Shown here piece after piece: positions 12,212-24,029 of a stretch of DNA of 64,000 bases. This DNA is from Bathymodiolus brooksi (lineage: Eukaryota; Mollusca; Bivalvia; Mytilida; Modiolidae). Every line of letters begins with the position of its first letter. Positions within the stretch are counted from its first letter, which is position 1. The position numbers were made by a program, and so were the translations under genes. The stretch lies in assembly GCA_963680875.1 (NCBI GenBank), contig OY804579.1:18895804-18959803 (forward strand), in the 5' to 3' direction. The notes under the pieces are model-generated. The model was given only the letters and a program-made list of their open reading frames with translations, did not search any database and was not told the DNA's origin.

Positions 12212-13798
12212 CAGTGGCGGATTTAGAGGGGGCGTGCGGGGCGTGCGCCCCCCCCCCCCCCCCCCCCCCCCTAAAATTCGCAAAGCATATGTTGTACAAC
12301 GTTAATTAAGCAGTTCAATAAATAACTTTTTCATGAATGGTTAACTCGTGACCTGTAGTAAAATATTCTTACACATTGTAAATACACGTTGGATGTGTTC
12401 GCTGATTCATATATGTATTCGCCGTCAGTAGTTCAAAGATTATTCCATTCTGATTGGTTCCGAGGTACCAGACATCAACTATTTTCTCACGCTAATTAAA
12501 CATTATTTCTGCAGTCAATTTTACAACTACATGTACACGTGCTATTTAGAAATTATAAAATGGACGAAAATTCTAGGCCAAGAAAACAAGCAAGATTGGA
12601 TACATTTCTTATTCCTCGACGAGACGAGAAAAGTCAAAGGTAAACTAAAAAGTAAATTCAATCAATACTTCGAATAATTAATTTAACAATTGATCTCATT
12701 TATAAAACATACAACGAAAACCTATAACGAGAGAATCAGATGATGAAACTGAGACAGTGTGTAGAAACTTGAGTGTCCCAAGAAAATGGTCACTTCTCTT
12801 TAAATAATGGTTCAAATAGTTCTTGAATTCGAAATTCTGTAATTTCATATGAAAAAAAAGTATATAAGTTTGATTTGTATACAAATACCCGAAAATGTTG
12901 CCTTTTACTTTTCAAGTAAAGATCAGTAAAAAATACGCGTTGGTATATTGTACATTAAAATACAAAAGTAACATATTAATAAAAAAAAAAAAAACAATTA
13001 GCGGCAATTTATTTGTAACAATCTCTGCATCTGCCCGAGGTATATGCACAAGAAAGTGTGAACAAATCCTTTGTCCGGGTACGTTTATATTATTTATATC
13101 TACCAATGGATGTCTGTACAATTTTTTTGCACATTTTTAACAAAAAATTCTGACTACAATTTATTTGTAATAAATTAATATCTACAACTGCACATGAAAG
13201 TGTGAAAATAATCTCGACAAAATGGTTTATGCATATCTCACACCTGATTTCCGTAAACATATTTCTCGAGAACTTTGATACATTTTTGTTGTTTGATCTT
13301 TTAGTGTAATGAGGTTTTTACGCCCGTTGCTCAAACACTTGATGTCCGTCCGTCCGTCCGTCCGTCCGTGCGTCCGTCCGTCTGTAAGATTTCTGCAATC
13401 CGCAACTCCCCTGAGTGTAACCACGCATTTGATTGACTTAAACTATATAATGTACTTGAAATACATTGTAGTTGTCCACAATGGTTTTTAGATTTTTCAT
13501 TGAAGGCCGGGTGGAGGGGGTAGGAGGATGATTCTGCAACCCGCAACTCCTAAATAACCACTCAATGGATTGAAGTGAAACTTAAACTACAAATTTGACA
13601 TACAATGTAGTTTGCTCACCACGGTTTTATTTTTAGAATTGGAGGTTAGGGGTAGGAGGGAGATTCTGTAATCTGCTTTTTTGGCGTAAAATCGTGAATT
13701 TTCACACGAAATACCCCCAAAATTTTCGCGCCTCCTTCCGCTCGGCGCAACTTTTTTAAGTGCGCTCCCCCTAACTTGAAATCCTGGATCCGCCCCTG
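12212..13798 (+). mobile_element. hAT-like element with remnant first transposase exon
   Basis: Left end CAGTGGCGGATTTAGAG, right end (reverse complement) CAGGGGCGGATCCAGGATTT, flanked by 5-bp AATAT (12207-12211, 13799-13803). The exon 12560-12639 starts MDENSRPRKQARLDTFLIPR and ends at a GT donor, resembling the start of hAT/ZMYM1-type transposases (basic stretch followed by LD.FL). The rest of the transposase is gone. Contains long poly-C near 12250 and a GTCC microsatellite. Confidence 0.72.
13344..13383. repeat. (GTCC)n microsatellite
   Basis: About ten GTCC units with one GTGC interruption, within the hAT-like element. Confidence 0.9.
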
Positions 13799-14172
13799 AA
13801 TATGTCCTACAAAATTCGAAACAACAATGCACGTTCTTATTTATGAGACTGTCTATTACTCTTTGAACGAAATGAAAACGCATAACAGAATATTGTATCC
13901 CGCTGACTAGGATATAATTGTATCGCAATTAATTTTTCCTTCTTCATCAAACTTGGGAACAATCTGACACAAGAAATGAGAAGTGCCCCGACAGTGAGTA
14001 GTTTTAAAGGGTCACTAATAATTTATGTTAATTTATTGAAGCCACCTAGTTACTATTCATATGGTTGTAGAATATTAAATGTCCTACACACTAGACTAAA
14101 ACATAGATGTGGCAACCTGAATTCTGATTTTTTTTCGGGTAATTTTAATTAGGGTTAAGGTTAGGTTATGGT

Positions 14173-14228
14173 ATTGATTGCATAGGTAGTTATAAATCCA
14201 ACTACCATACGATCACGACCACGAAGGC
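14173..14228 (-). mobile_element. SINE family 1, head fragment
   Basis: Matches the tRNA-like 5' head only (ATCCAACTACCATACGATCA on the + strand). Confidence 0.7.
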
Positions 14229-14344
14229 CCCTGTAAATTTAATTATCGACCGAGGAAGTGTCTATGGATGGGTAATAGAGTATGCAATCTTTTTCTGGAA
14301 CAAAATTCACAAGTATTCTACGGTGGCTGATTAAGGCCATGCGA

Positions 14345-14530
14345 GAATTTTTTTTTATTTTGTTCCCACAACTTATTATTTTGTTCCCACAAGAAAGATA
14401 TTGTGTTCCCACAACATTATTATCTTGTTCCTCAATATATTATTTTGTTCTCACAACATATTATCTTGTTCCCTCAATATATTATTTTGTTCCCACAACA
14501 TATCATATTGTTCCCTCAATATATTATTAT
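14345..14530 (+). repeat. Tandem repeat of TTGTTCCCACAACATATTAT-type units
   Basis: Eight to nine units of about 18-20 bp alternating TTGTTCCCACAAC and TTGTTCCCTCAATATATTAT, partly organised as 38-bp dimers. It is followed by two TTATCCCCCTCAA-AGAGGCCACCCATC blocks, at about 14543 and 14618. Confidence 0.8.
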
Positions 14531-15022
14531 TAATACTAATTAGTTATCCCCCTCAACAGAGGCCACCCATCTTATATGGCCAGATTTCAAATGCACTGAG
14601 ATAGTAAAATACTAATAAATTATCCCCCTCAAGAGAGGCCACCCATCTCAGTGCATTTGAAATTTGACCTCACAAGATAGGTAGTTACCCCCCCCCCCCC
14701 CTTTTTAACTTTCTATTTGCATATCTATTTTTTTTTTAAATTCTTGTTATTTCATCTCTTTTTCCTTAATTTATCTTGTTCATATCCATATTCACAGCAA
14801 CTTACATGTGTCGACCCTATATATACTCTTATTATCCACGTGTAAGTTGCTGTTAGCATATTAAGATTGTGTGGTATGGACATGTATATTAACTTAATAA
14901 TTAATTAAGCAAAAAGAGATGAAATGATAAAGACAGTTTATTGAAAATGAATATGTTAACAGAGAGTTAAAAAATGGGATGGTAATTCCGTATCACGAGC
15001 GCCTGTGGTATATATATATATA

Positions 15023-15185
15023 GCGGATGTGGCCGAGAGGTCTAGGGCGCTGGGCAAAAGGCTAAGCGATTGGTACTGCAGTGTATCAATGGTGTGAATT
15101 CAAATCCCGTCGAGGGAAGAACAAAAATTTGTCAGCTCAAAGATCTAATTCTAACTCTGTTTGGTTTAATTTTCAGACGTATATA
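15023..15185 (+). mobile_element. SINE family 2 (tRNA-Leu/Ser-like head)
   Basis: Head GGATGTGGCCGAGAGGTCTA with a B box-like GTGTGAATTCAAATCCC and a tail GGTTTAATTTTCAGACGTAT running into (TA)n. The head resembles a long-arm tRNA, but there is no intact cloverleaf, so it is a SINE rather than a functional tRNA gene. Confidence 0.75.
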
Positions 15186-15309
15186 TATATACGTACAATG
15201 TATATATTATATATTAGTATTATCATATCCCTTTATAACAAAAATTAATAATAAGCTTTATTTAAAACTTTAAATTCCAAGTAGTATATATATATATATA
15301 TATATAGTA

Positions 15310-15475
15310 TATACGTCTGAAAATTAAACCAAACAGTGTTAGAATTAGATTTTAGAGCTGTCAAATTTTTGTTCTTCCCTCGACGGGATTTGAACCCACA
15401 CCATTGTTACACTGCAGCACCATTCGCTTAGCCTTACGTCCAGCGCCCTAGACCACTCGACTACATCCACTCCCT
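15310..15475 (-). mobile_element. SINE family 2, inverted second copy
   Basis: Reverse-complement copy facing the one at 15023-15185, about 90% identical. The two tails meet across an AT-rich spacer, making a large imperfect palindrome. Confidence 0.8.
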
Positions 15476-15599
15476 GTATGTATATATATACATACATATA
15501 TATTTTAAGGAACTTAATTTGGCAAGTCTTTAGATATTATTTTTAGATACGTGCAATAACATTAAGACGTAAATCCCATTCAGAAGTCAAACTAAAAAA

Positions 15600-18500
15600 A
15601 TGGGAAATATTAGAAAAGACGATGAACAAATTGTAGACAGGTAATGTAATTTAAATATAAACTTTACAGGAGAATAATACTGTGTAACGTCTTAAAAGAT
15701 TACTCTTTCCGAATTTTTCTTCTTTCAATTTGTACTTTCAAAATTATGGTGGTATGGTAAGGACATCAATACATATTTTCTCTACTTTCAATATCTCGGG
15801 TTCAGCCTTTTCCCATCGTATGGTGTTCATTGTAGCTTGTTTTAAAGAAAAGCATTCAATATCATTTTATCATTTTAGTTTTATAACGTTTTGTGTAATA
15901 ACACGTTGGCATACATATTCTACAATGACCTCTCACTTTATTCAAAATCAGTTTAATATTATAGGTTTTTTTTCACTAATATTGAGGAATATTGTCCCGA
16001 GCAGTATATCATATTTCATGAGCTTGCGAGTTCAATATGATATACTGCGAAGGACAATATTCCTCATTATTATATAGTAATAAATATTTCTCTATTTAAT
16101 CCTTTATAAAAAATCGTGCAATATATTCTTGTATTTTACTGTTGGTCTCGTCTTTATAAGATTCGGAAAAAATTCCGGTGCGTTCTGAATGTCATTCATA
16201 TTGCAAATATTAAAATATCTTGTATTTTACTGTTGGTCTCGAACGTCTTTATAAGAACCCGAAAAAATACCGGTGCGTTCCGAATGTCATTAATATTGCA
16301 CTAGTTCAAATATTAAAATATTCTCCCTAGTGCAATATAGTAATGATATATGAAAAAATCATATCTTGACAGTATTAATAACACTTTTGAACAGGGCAAG
16401 AAATTAACGCTGGTCCGCTAGCCCGAGGCTAGTAAGATCAGCTTCGGGCTAGAAGAACTCTCTTAGAAGCTAGTCCGATGGGCTAGTTAACATTTCCAAT
16501 TGGCAATTATTGTTTCCACTTCATTAATTTTAATGACAAAATTGAAAATCATAATTAGTCATTCATATTACTGTGTTTGTTTACGCGGTACACAATTTAC
16601 CTGTGGGGAATTCCCTCGATAGCAATTAGATCGTTAAGGGTGGTATGCGAATTGATCAAATTACTCGATAATCCGGGTAACTCAGTGAGCGTTCTTAACA
16701 ACATAATCTAAGGTTCAAGAAATATGGCGACACGTTACCGGCGTAGAGCAACCAGCGAAAAAAATTAAATTAGATAATAATGAAAAATTGGAGAGAAAAA
16801 GGACGTATGATCAGATCAAAAGAAAAAGAAAAACAAGCTGGCAGAAAAACCGCAACTGGTTAGTTCACAACAGTGAAATAGACCGAATGACATGTTCAGT
16901 TTGCATACAATATGCTTCTTCCGACAGGATGATGGTGACGCTGATGATGATGTTTCAAGTGATGACAATACTGACATTCTTTCTTCATTATAATTTTTTC
17001 AAATAGAATAATTATTATATAATTTTTAGTAATTGTTCCCATGATGGTCGGGCTAGTAGAATATCTGGGGGGCTAGTTGATTTTTATATCTACTAGTCCT
17101 GCTGGCTAGTTGCAATTTTTGCTTAAATTCTACCCCTGCTTTTGAAGAAGAAATATTTATTACTATATAATAAAAGGGTTATTGCATGAATATTGGTGAA
17201 TATTGTCCCTCGCAGTGTATAATATTGCAGTCGCACGCTCGCGCAATATGATATACTGCTCGGGACAATATTCATCAATAGTCATGCAATAACCCTATAA
17301 TATTAGTGCAATAACCCTTTTGTAATATAGTACCAAATATATCAGTCTGTGACAATTACATTTAACCATATTTCTTTGCAACATGTATTCAACATAATTC
17401 CGCCATATTGTTTATCTCTCGTCCACTTGCATGCAAATATAGTTTTAGTCGGAACCTCTCTAGTGCGTACCAAACTGGAATGCAATATCGGTCAAGATGC
17501 AATATTTTTAACTCATTCAGAATTGCTCTACTTTTTAGGTATATTTATAAAGGAAGACTAGAAAAAATATCGGAAAATATTACATATGGTGTGGTTTTCG
17601 TACAATTTCATTGGCTAAATCAGTCACATGATATACAGAGTATATTTAATGTATTTTTTCCACTGTGAAGAAACCAGACATCTTGTTTCTATTTTTAAAA
17701 AATATTGACGCTATGTTTCTATTTTTAAGTATATTGACGTTATATTACTAAATTTAGATCCGGATATTGTCCGTTCCGAACCGCGTTTACACTCCATCTG
17801 TAGTAAACATTTTTCTAGTTTTATTGTGTTCTTAAACAATAAAATAATGATGTGTTAATATTTTATTTTCAATGACACGAGTAATACATTACATATGTTA
17901 TATATGGACCTGTTAGGAATATATTGACCTTCGTCTTCGGTCAATATAATCCTAACAGGTCCATATATAACATATTGACCTCGTAAAAAGTCCATAATTG
18001 ATAAATATTGCATTTTTATTTTACAAAGAAATCTACATGAAATATTTAATACTATATTAAAAATTTTACTATTACATGACTGTAATTTAGCTTGCATATG
18101 ATTTGCTTAAAACTGATTAAGAGGTACTTGTGATATCAACCCCTCGGCTATAAATAGATCCTGTCAGGTGTCTGGAAAGTGATATCACCCTCGCAAGGCC
18201 TAAAAATAGATTGGGAAAAACCGGACTTTAGCTATCCTATCAAATTCGTTCTTTCGTTGTTCAATAATCAATGAGATTGCGTTTAACATTTGTTTTTAGG
18301 CTGAATCATAAACAAAAGTTCAAAATGACGATGAAAATGTTAGTTGATAACAATAAAACAATTTCATGAAATAAAACAATCATAGACTTTGGTATAGGTT
18401 GCTATCTGGTTTATCAACCTTTTAAAACGTATATTCACATCGCCTGCGGCTGAGTAAATATTACATTTTTTTCAGGTTGATAAATCCAGATAGCAACCTA

Positions 18501-21500
18501 TTCCAAAGTCAATAATTGTATATTATCTAATGTTTTCTAAACATCGATAAGCTCAAGTTTGCACCAACTTGAACTTTCACAGTGAATTTCCTTTTTATTA
18601 TAAATAAAATATTGCTACAAAATTGTTTTATTTTTCAGAATTTTGGAGAGTACTGATTATTTTTCAGTTTTAGGTCTGAAAAATACCTGTTCTGAAAGAG
18701 AGGTTAAAAAAGCTTTCAGAAATTTAGCAAAAAAGGTTCATCCTGATAAAAACAAAACAACCCGAGCACATAAAGCATTTATAGGTAACCATAGCATAAC
18801 ATGAAGATGGGTTTAATGTTTAACGACACTTTCAACAATATTTCAGCTTTATCGTGGCGATCAGTTTTATTGGTGGAGGAAAGCGGAGGACCCAGAGAAA
18901 ACCATCGGCCTGTCGTAAGTCACTGACAAACTTTATCACATAATGTTGTGTCACCTGAGTGGGATGCGAACTCACACTTTAGTGGTGATAGGTACTGTTT
19001 GCACAGAAAGTTGTAAATCCAACTACTATGCGATCACGATCACGACGCCCCCTTCACAACATGTAGATATTAGTAGGTTAATCATCATTAAGAGATAACA
19101 CATTTATAGAAATTATATACAGATAAAATCAAGTTCGATCGAATTCACTTAAAAGATGACCAACAAAGAGCCTATCAAAGGGTTCCGACCCCTTCAAGTC
19201 TCGAGTTTTGACCCCAAACAAGCATATTCAAAAGCACAACTAGAGCCAAATCCTGGCACATTCCGGACGTGAAAGGAATATAAGCGACCAAATCCTCATA
19301 CACGAAGTTTTGAACTACAATGTGCCACTAAAACACCATCTTGTTCCTCTAAAATATGCTTCACATGTGAATTTCGAAAAATAAAATGAAACATATAATT
19401 GTTCTTTCAAAGTAAATCTAGAATTCCATTACACCTTTTGCACATCCCCGATTGGATTCTAGAATTAAATAATTATATGTATTTACATCTTTTTATATGT
19501 GTTGTTTCACTTACGACAGGCAACATAGTACCGATCTAGCAGGAACAATAGACAGGACAGCGATTTTTTGTAAAATTTTCTCATAATTTGTAGATATTTG
19601 AACCGTGTAGTAATTCAGAGGATTATATATCCATTCTCTACTTCTACATAAATTACACAAGTTCTATTTGATTGAGGATAAAAGTAAATACCTCGTTTGA
19701 AAGCTCTTTACAAACAGAATACAAGATGTTCCTGTTGAATTTGGAGTGACCTTAAGTGGTAGCTGTTGAACCTAGTATATTTCTGTATTATATAAACGAT
19801 ATTTAAGTCCGTCTAAACTCAATCATACGACTATTTGCAGAAAAAAAAACCCATTGCTTACATAGATATAAAGATGATTTCTTATGGAATTGCATGCCAA
19901 AATATTTAGGTATCGCAGTGCATTGAACCCGGACAGCTTGTCTCATTAACAATCTCTGATTGTCCAGATGTATTTCTGCCTATCAAATGGCCCTAAGTTC
20001 TCGTAGCAAAATACTTCTTTTTAATGTATCTTCCATAAAGTATAATTTTTTTTTTCAGCTTTGCAGAAAGCATATGACACTTTGAAAGATAATGAGAAAC
20101 GACAGAATTATATCAACCGTATGTAATAATTACTTGACTTATTTGTATTTACATTTAGGATCACATGGTTAAAGTTATTGATGTTTAACGGCACAATAAA
20201 CAATATTTCAATTACAGTCAAATCTACCTTACAGGTCACCTCTATGTAGCTCCCAGCCTATACAAAGCATTCTCATAAATTCCCACTAATGCATAGTACA
20301 TTTATGCTTAACCTGTATCTAAAGGGTAACTGCTCATAAAGGGCACATTTAATGTAGCATTGAGTGTCCTTTATATATAGGCTTGATCGGGGCCGTCTTA
20401 ACAGCATTACAAGCCCCTGACACAGCACTACACTAGGCCCCTACCTACACAACCACTCAAAGGTTGAATTTATGGCGTCGAACAACTCGATTATTAGATA
20501 ACACGTTTGTGGTGAAATTGTTCAGACATCCTCTGGGTGTTCATCAACACATGTACGAATCTTGGTATGCTTCATTGTTTATAACACTTACATGTATAAG
20601 GGACCGAACTTTTAACCTTTTGGGGGTGGGTGCTGTGTTTATATAGCCCTTCTATCGCAAAAAGCTAAATGATCGCTCCCAATGTCAAGTATAAAATAAT
20701 ACTTATTGATGTCATTACAAAGAATAAACACGATATGTGCATTATGGCGGGATGATATTATTTTATACTCTACCGAAATTTTTGGTAAATCAATTTTATA
20801 TCGGAGACAATAAATAATTATGTATTGATTACAGTATTTTACGTGGGATTTGTATGTTTATTCTTCTTCAGAATTGCATTCAACGTCACAAAGGTCAACA
20901 TTCAATTACCAATGTCATACTGACACAGAGTCAACACGACAACGTACACAATTTACCTCGAGCAGAAAAGCAAATCAAAACAAAGATTCGACAGCTGAAA
21001 AAGATGTAAGTGTTAAATGTATTGATTGTAATGAATATCACCAGGAGCTTCTTTAAAAAACTGAACCGCATCTGTGATGTAATAGTTAGCGTGCCCTCTT
21101 CATGTGTGGTAGATGTGAGATGTCATTATAACGTCATATTAGAAAACATTGATATTATGTAAATATCACGCCAGTTGCGTGATGATAAATATTATCGCCT
21201 GTAAATATCAAAGGGAAAATGCAAAAATTATCGATAATATATTATCTCATCTAATGTAACTTGATATAGTTGAATAATTGCTCCTTTGGCGTTAAACAAT
21301 AATGAATAACGTTTCCGTCACAATGTCAAAATGTGGCCTGTACCTTGACCCCAGACTGGCATTGTGTCAATGCATTTAAGGAAATGACTTGATTAAAGAG
21401 ATTTACATGCCGAGGTTATTACAGTATACTAGAAAAGTACATTGTGTATACTTGGTTACTTCATAATCGTGTTCAATTCCCCAAGATGGCAGCCATGACT

Positions 21501-23266
21501 AAATTAGATTTATTTTTAATTGACTACGAGAGCTTTACTTTATATATATTATGTAAAAATGAGCTCTCCATTTTAACTGTTGCCACATGACAATGGCTTT
21601 ATAAACATATTTTCCGTGCAAAACATTTTTTCTTATGATTTTTACCGATTATGCAAGTCGGTTTAATGCAATAAAAAATATGAACACGTTTTCATCAACC
21701 ATTTTACCAATTTAAACCAATTTTGGCCGAGATGATCCTTGGTGAGTCCTTTTTCAAACTCGTGTATGACAACAGCGCCCTGCTTGGAAGATGGCTATCA
21801 CTACTTAAATAGGGATTTATTTTAGTCACAAAATAGATTGATTTTAAGCTGAAATCAGTTGACAATTCGATTTTAGCTTGTTTAACATACGTTTCGACTT
21901 TTCCATGTGAAAACCAGGTGAGTGATTACATGCTTTGAGGGTCGTTTCTATTTTTCAAATCTAAATAGTTTGAATAATGAGCTTTTATATTTTATTTCAG
22001 TGGAGTCGTACTATCTGTTTATGTCTTCTTGCTTATTTTATTTTTCTTTGGTACCTTTCGAGCCTTCCTGATTTGACACACACCTCACCAAGAATGACAC
22101 AGGATGAGAGTAGTCTGTCAAGCAGTAAAACATTTGAGCTTCAGAAAACAGAGTAAGTCACGTATAAAATACAATATCTTTCGTTGCCCTTGCCATAACC
22201 ATGTTCGCTCGATTGATTGGCCTGTTTGTTTGTTCGGTCATTTCTTAATTGGTACTTGATCCCAGTTTGAGCCAAATTGATAAGTAGTATATAGTAATAA
22301 CAGGGTCATCTAATTACATACGGTAATATGTTGTTATACTCGTGACAAATTGTTGTGCGGATGTTGATATCTAAAAAGTATCTGCCAAGCTCCCTGTATA
22401 CCGTAGTCAAGAGAAAACCATAAGTTTTACATTGAACGCCAGCTTGCAGTATTGTGCATGAACTCTTGCAATAACGGCAAATGCCACAAATTTCAGACCA
22501 CTATAGTTTATCAATTTTGTCGAATAGCTCAAGTTGGAATTCGACAAGTCAGAAGTATGCAATCTGTCGCTTTTAATGACATCATACATGTCCCTGTTGC
22601 CTTTTAAACCTAGGTCTTTTCTGTTTTTGTAAATTCATTAATAATGTCATAACGCCACTTTCAACAATAGTTCAGTTATAACGTAGCGGTCAATTCTATT
22701 GGTGGAAGAAACCCGGAGAAAACCACCGTCCTGCCACAAGTCACTAACAAACTTTATCACATAATGTTGTATCGAGTACACCTTGTCATGAACGGGATTC
22801 GAACTCACAATTTTAGTGGTGATATGCACTGATTGCATAGGTAGTTATAAATCAAACTATTTACGATCACGACCACGACGGCCCCAATTAAATATGGGAA
22901 ATGCCCACGAAAACCATTAACGCCTTCTTTTAAGAAAAACAGTATTGTTTCGGTTCTTATTCCTAATTAAATTACGACTAAATTATATTTGGTAAATTAG
23001 TGCAAACAATAACATGTTCATCCTATTTTTTGTCATAATACTACTTTCTGAGTAAACATAGTGAACAACAGGATAATGCATTGTAATTTAATAAACAATT
23101 ATAAATGTGCACGTTTTATTTTTATTTTCAAAGAACATTCAATGTGAAGATGATCACAAAGAAGTTAAAGATACCGTTTTATGTAGAAAGAGGATACAGA
23201 CCTAAATCTGGAGATGAGCTTTTAGACTTGTGGGAGACAGTAGAGAAAACATCATCCATGATTTAA
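15600..23266 (+). CDS. Membrane-anchored J-domain co-chaperone, DNAJB12/14-like
   Basis: Six exons: 15600-15640, 18639-18784, 20059-20118, 20872-21005, 22001-22152, 23134-23266. All introns have GT/AG ends and all phases agree, giving 221 residues. The J domain spans about residues 19-80, with [21 protein letters not shown] and the HPD motif at 48-50 that stimulates Hsp70 ATPase. A polar linker precedes one predicted membrane helix (about 131-148; [15 protein letters not shown]). The tail [13 protein letters not shown] resembles the start of the DUF1977 region of DNAJB12/B14/C18, so ER-membrane anchoring is likely (inference). The protein is short for that family. The stop at 23264 follows an apparent 1-nt loss between 23257 and 23258 within a 63-bp coding repeat, so the C-terminus may be newly truncated. 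Introns hold hAT, SINE and foldback insertions. A partial paralogue lies at 38836 and 63510. Confidence 0.85.
15985..16075. repeat. Foldback (hairpin) element
   Basis: Imperfect palindrome: GAGGAATATTGTCCCGAGCA at the left pairs with the reverse complement at the right (ACTGCGAAGGACAATATTCC). Related to 17178-17302. Confidence 0.8.
16392..17138 (+). mobile_element. hAT-type non-autonomous element, 747 bp
   Basis: Ends CAGGGCAAGAAATTAACG and (reverse complement) CAGGGGTAGAATTTAAGC, flanked by an exact 8-bp duplication CTTTTGAA (16384-16391, 17139-17146), the hAT signature. The internal frame 16788-17006 encodes [16 protein letters not shown] then MTCSVC, resembling the N-terminal zinc-finger region of hAT/ZMYM-like transposases. 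Lies in the first intron of the J-domain gene. Confidence 0.88.
17178..17302. repeat. Foldback element, same family as 15985
   Basis: Outer arms GGGTTATTGCATGA and TCATGCAATAACCC; inner arms GAATATTGTCCC and GGGACAATATTC, around a GC-rich loop (GTCGCACGCTCGCGC). Confidence 0.85.
17888..17970. repeat. Foldback element
   Basis: ATATATGGACCTGTTAGGA pairs with TCCTAACAGGTCCATATAT around TATTGACCTTCGTCTTCGGT. Confidence 0.85.
18384..18512. repeat. Foldback element
   Basis: GACTTTGGTATAGGTTGCTA pairs with TAGCAACCTATTCCAAAGTC; the loop carries CATCGCCTGCGGCTGAG. Confidence 0.85.
18816..19051 (-). mobile_element. SINE family 1 in J-domain gene intron
   Basis: Near full length. The same SINE is present at the matching position of the paralogue (63598-63796), so it predates that duplication. 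Confidence 0.85.
19060..20040. other. Intron sequence
   Basis: No extra exon or repeat recognised. 19060-19250 aligns with 63796-64000 as part of the segmental duplication. Confidence 0.5.
21010..21990. other. Intron sequence
   Basis: Intron of the J-domain gene; nothing further recognised. Confidence 0.5.
22647..22885 (-). mobile_element. SINE family 1 in J-domain gene intron
   Basis: Near full length, including the head GGGGCCGTCGTGGTCGTGAT on its own strand, the best preserved 5' end in the window. Confidence 0.87.
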
Positions 23267-23395
23267 AGTCAGAAGAGGAGCTTCTATACTTGTGGGAGAC
23301 AGTAGAGAAGGCATCATCCGATGATTTAAAGTCAGGAGAGGAGCTTCTATATTGTGGAAGACAGAAAGAATCGTCGATCATTTAGTCAGAATGAC
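23213..23395 (+). repeat. 63-bp tandem repeat at the 3' end of the J-domain gene
   Basis: Three units beginning GATGAGCTT/GAGGAGCTT at 23213, 23275 and 23338. Units 2 and 3 start 63 bp (21 codons) apart; unit 1 is 62 bp, lacking a G that unit 2 has after ATCATCC. The third unit has further small deletions. Confidence 0.88.
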
Positions 23396-23842
23396 GTGCA
23401 CAACCTCTGATATGCTATTTGTTATTTTTTTAATTTGTTTCTCTTATATATGTTGTTTGTTGTGTACAATGCATCACGTTGACTTTTGGTAATTTATTTC
23501 TTTTCATCTTTTCTAATATTCAAAAAGATGAATAGCACCGTCCAAAGTAACTAACATTAGCTTCATGTTGCCAGGTTCATACGATTACATAGAAAAACTA
23601 ACAAAAAGAGGCTACAAAAGGCTACAATGATGAAAAGATAGTCTTAAATGCATACATGACGCCAAATTCGTAAATTGTCTTGCTATAAACGTGTGATATA
23701 TGCAAAGTACAGTATAAACTATTCCCTGTCCAAAAATGTGCTGAAAAGGCGTAATCAATAATTTTTAAAAAATCTGATAATTTTTCGTCGTATGTTGATA
23801 GGATCCTCATTAATTATGTATCGGTTGGAGTTCCGATGTATC

Positions 23843-24022
23843 ATGTTTGCGCGGAAAAGTTTGTTGGGAATGAAGGTCATGTTTGCACGAAAAGTTTGTT
23901 GGGATTGTAGATCATGGTTGCACGAACGTTTGTTGGGATTGTATGTCATGTTTGCACGAAGAGTTTGTTGGGATTGTAGGTCATGTTTGCACGGAAAAGA
24001 TTGGGATTGCAGGTCATGTTTG
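23843..24022 (+). repeat. Minisatellite, about 33-39 bp units
   Basis: About five units of GGTCATGTTTGCACGAAAAG followed by TTTGTTGGGATTGTA, decaying to the right. Confidence 0.85.
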
Positions 24023-24029
24023 CTCGAAA

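Noticed and set aside
13309..13546. Open frames across the GTCC repeat
   Set aside because: Encoded by a microsatellite, low-complexity on both strands.
15023..15120. Possible tRNA-Leu or tRNA-Ser gene
   Set aside because: A- and B-box-like motifs are present, but no acceptor stem pairs and the sequence continues into a repeated tail; two other copies exist, so it is a SINE head.
20207..20385. Possible TA-target MITE similar to 53170-53315
   Set aside because: Only loose similarity at one end; the other terminus could not be matched.
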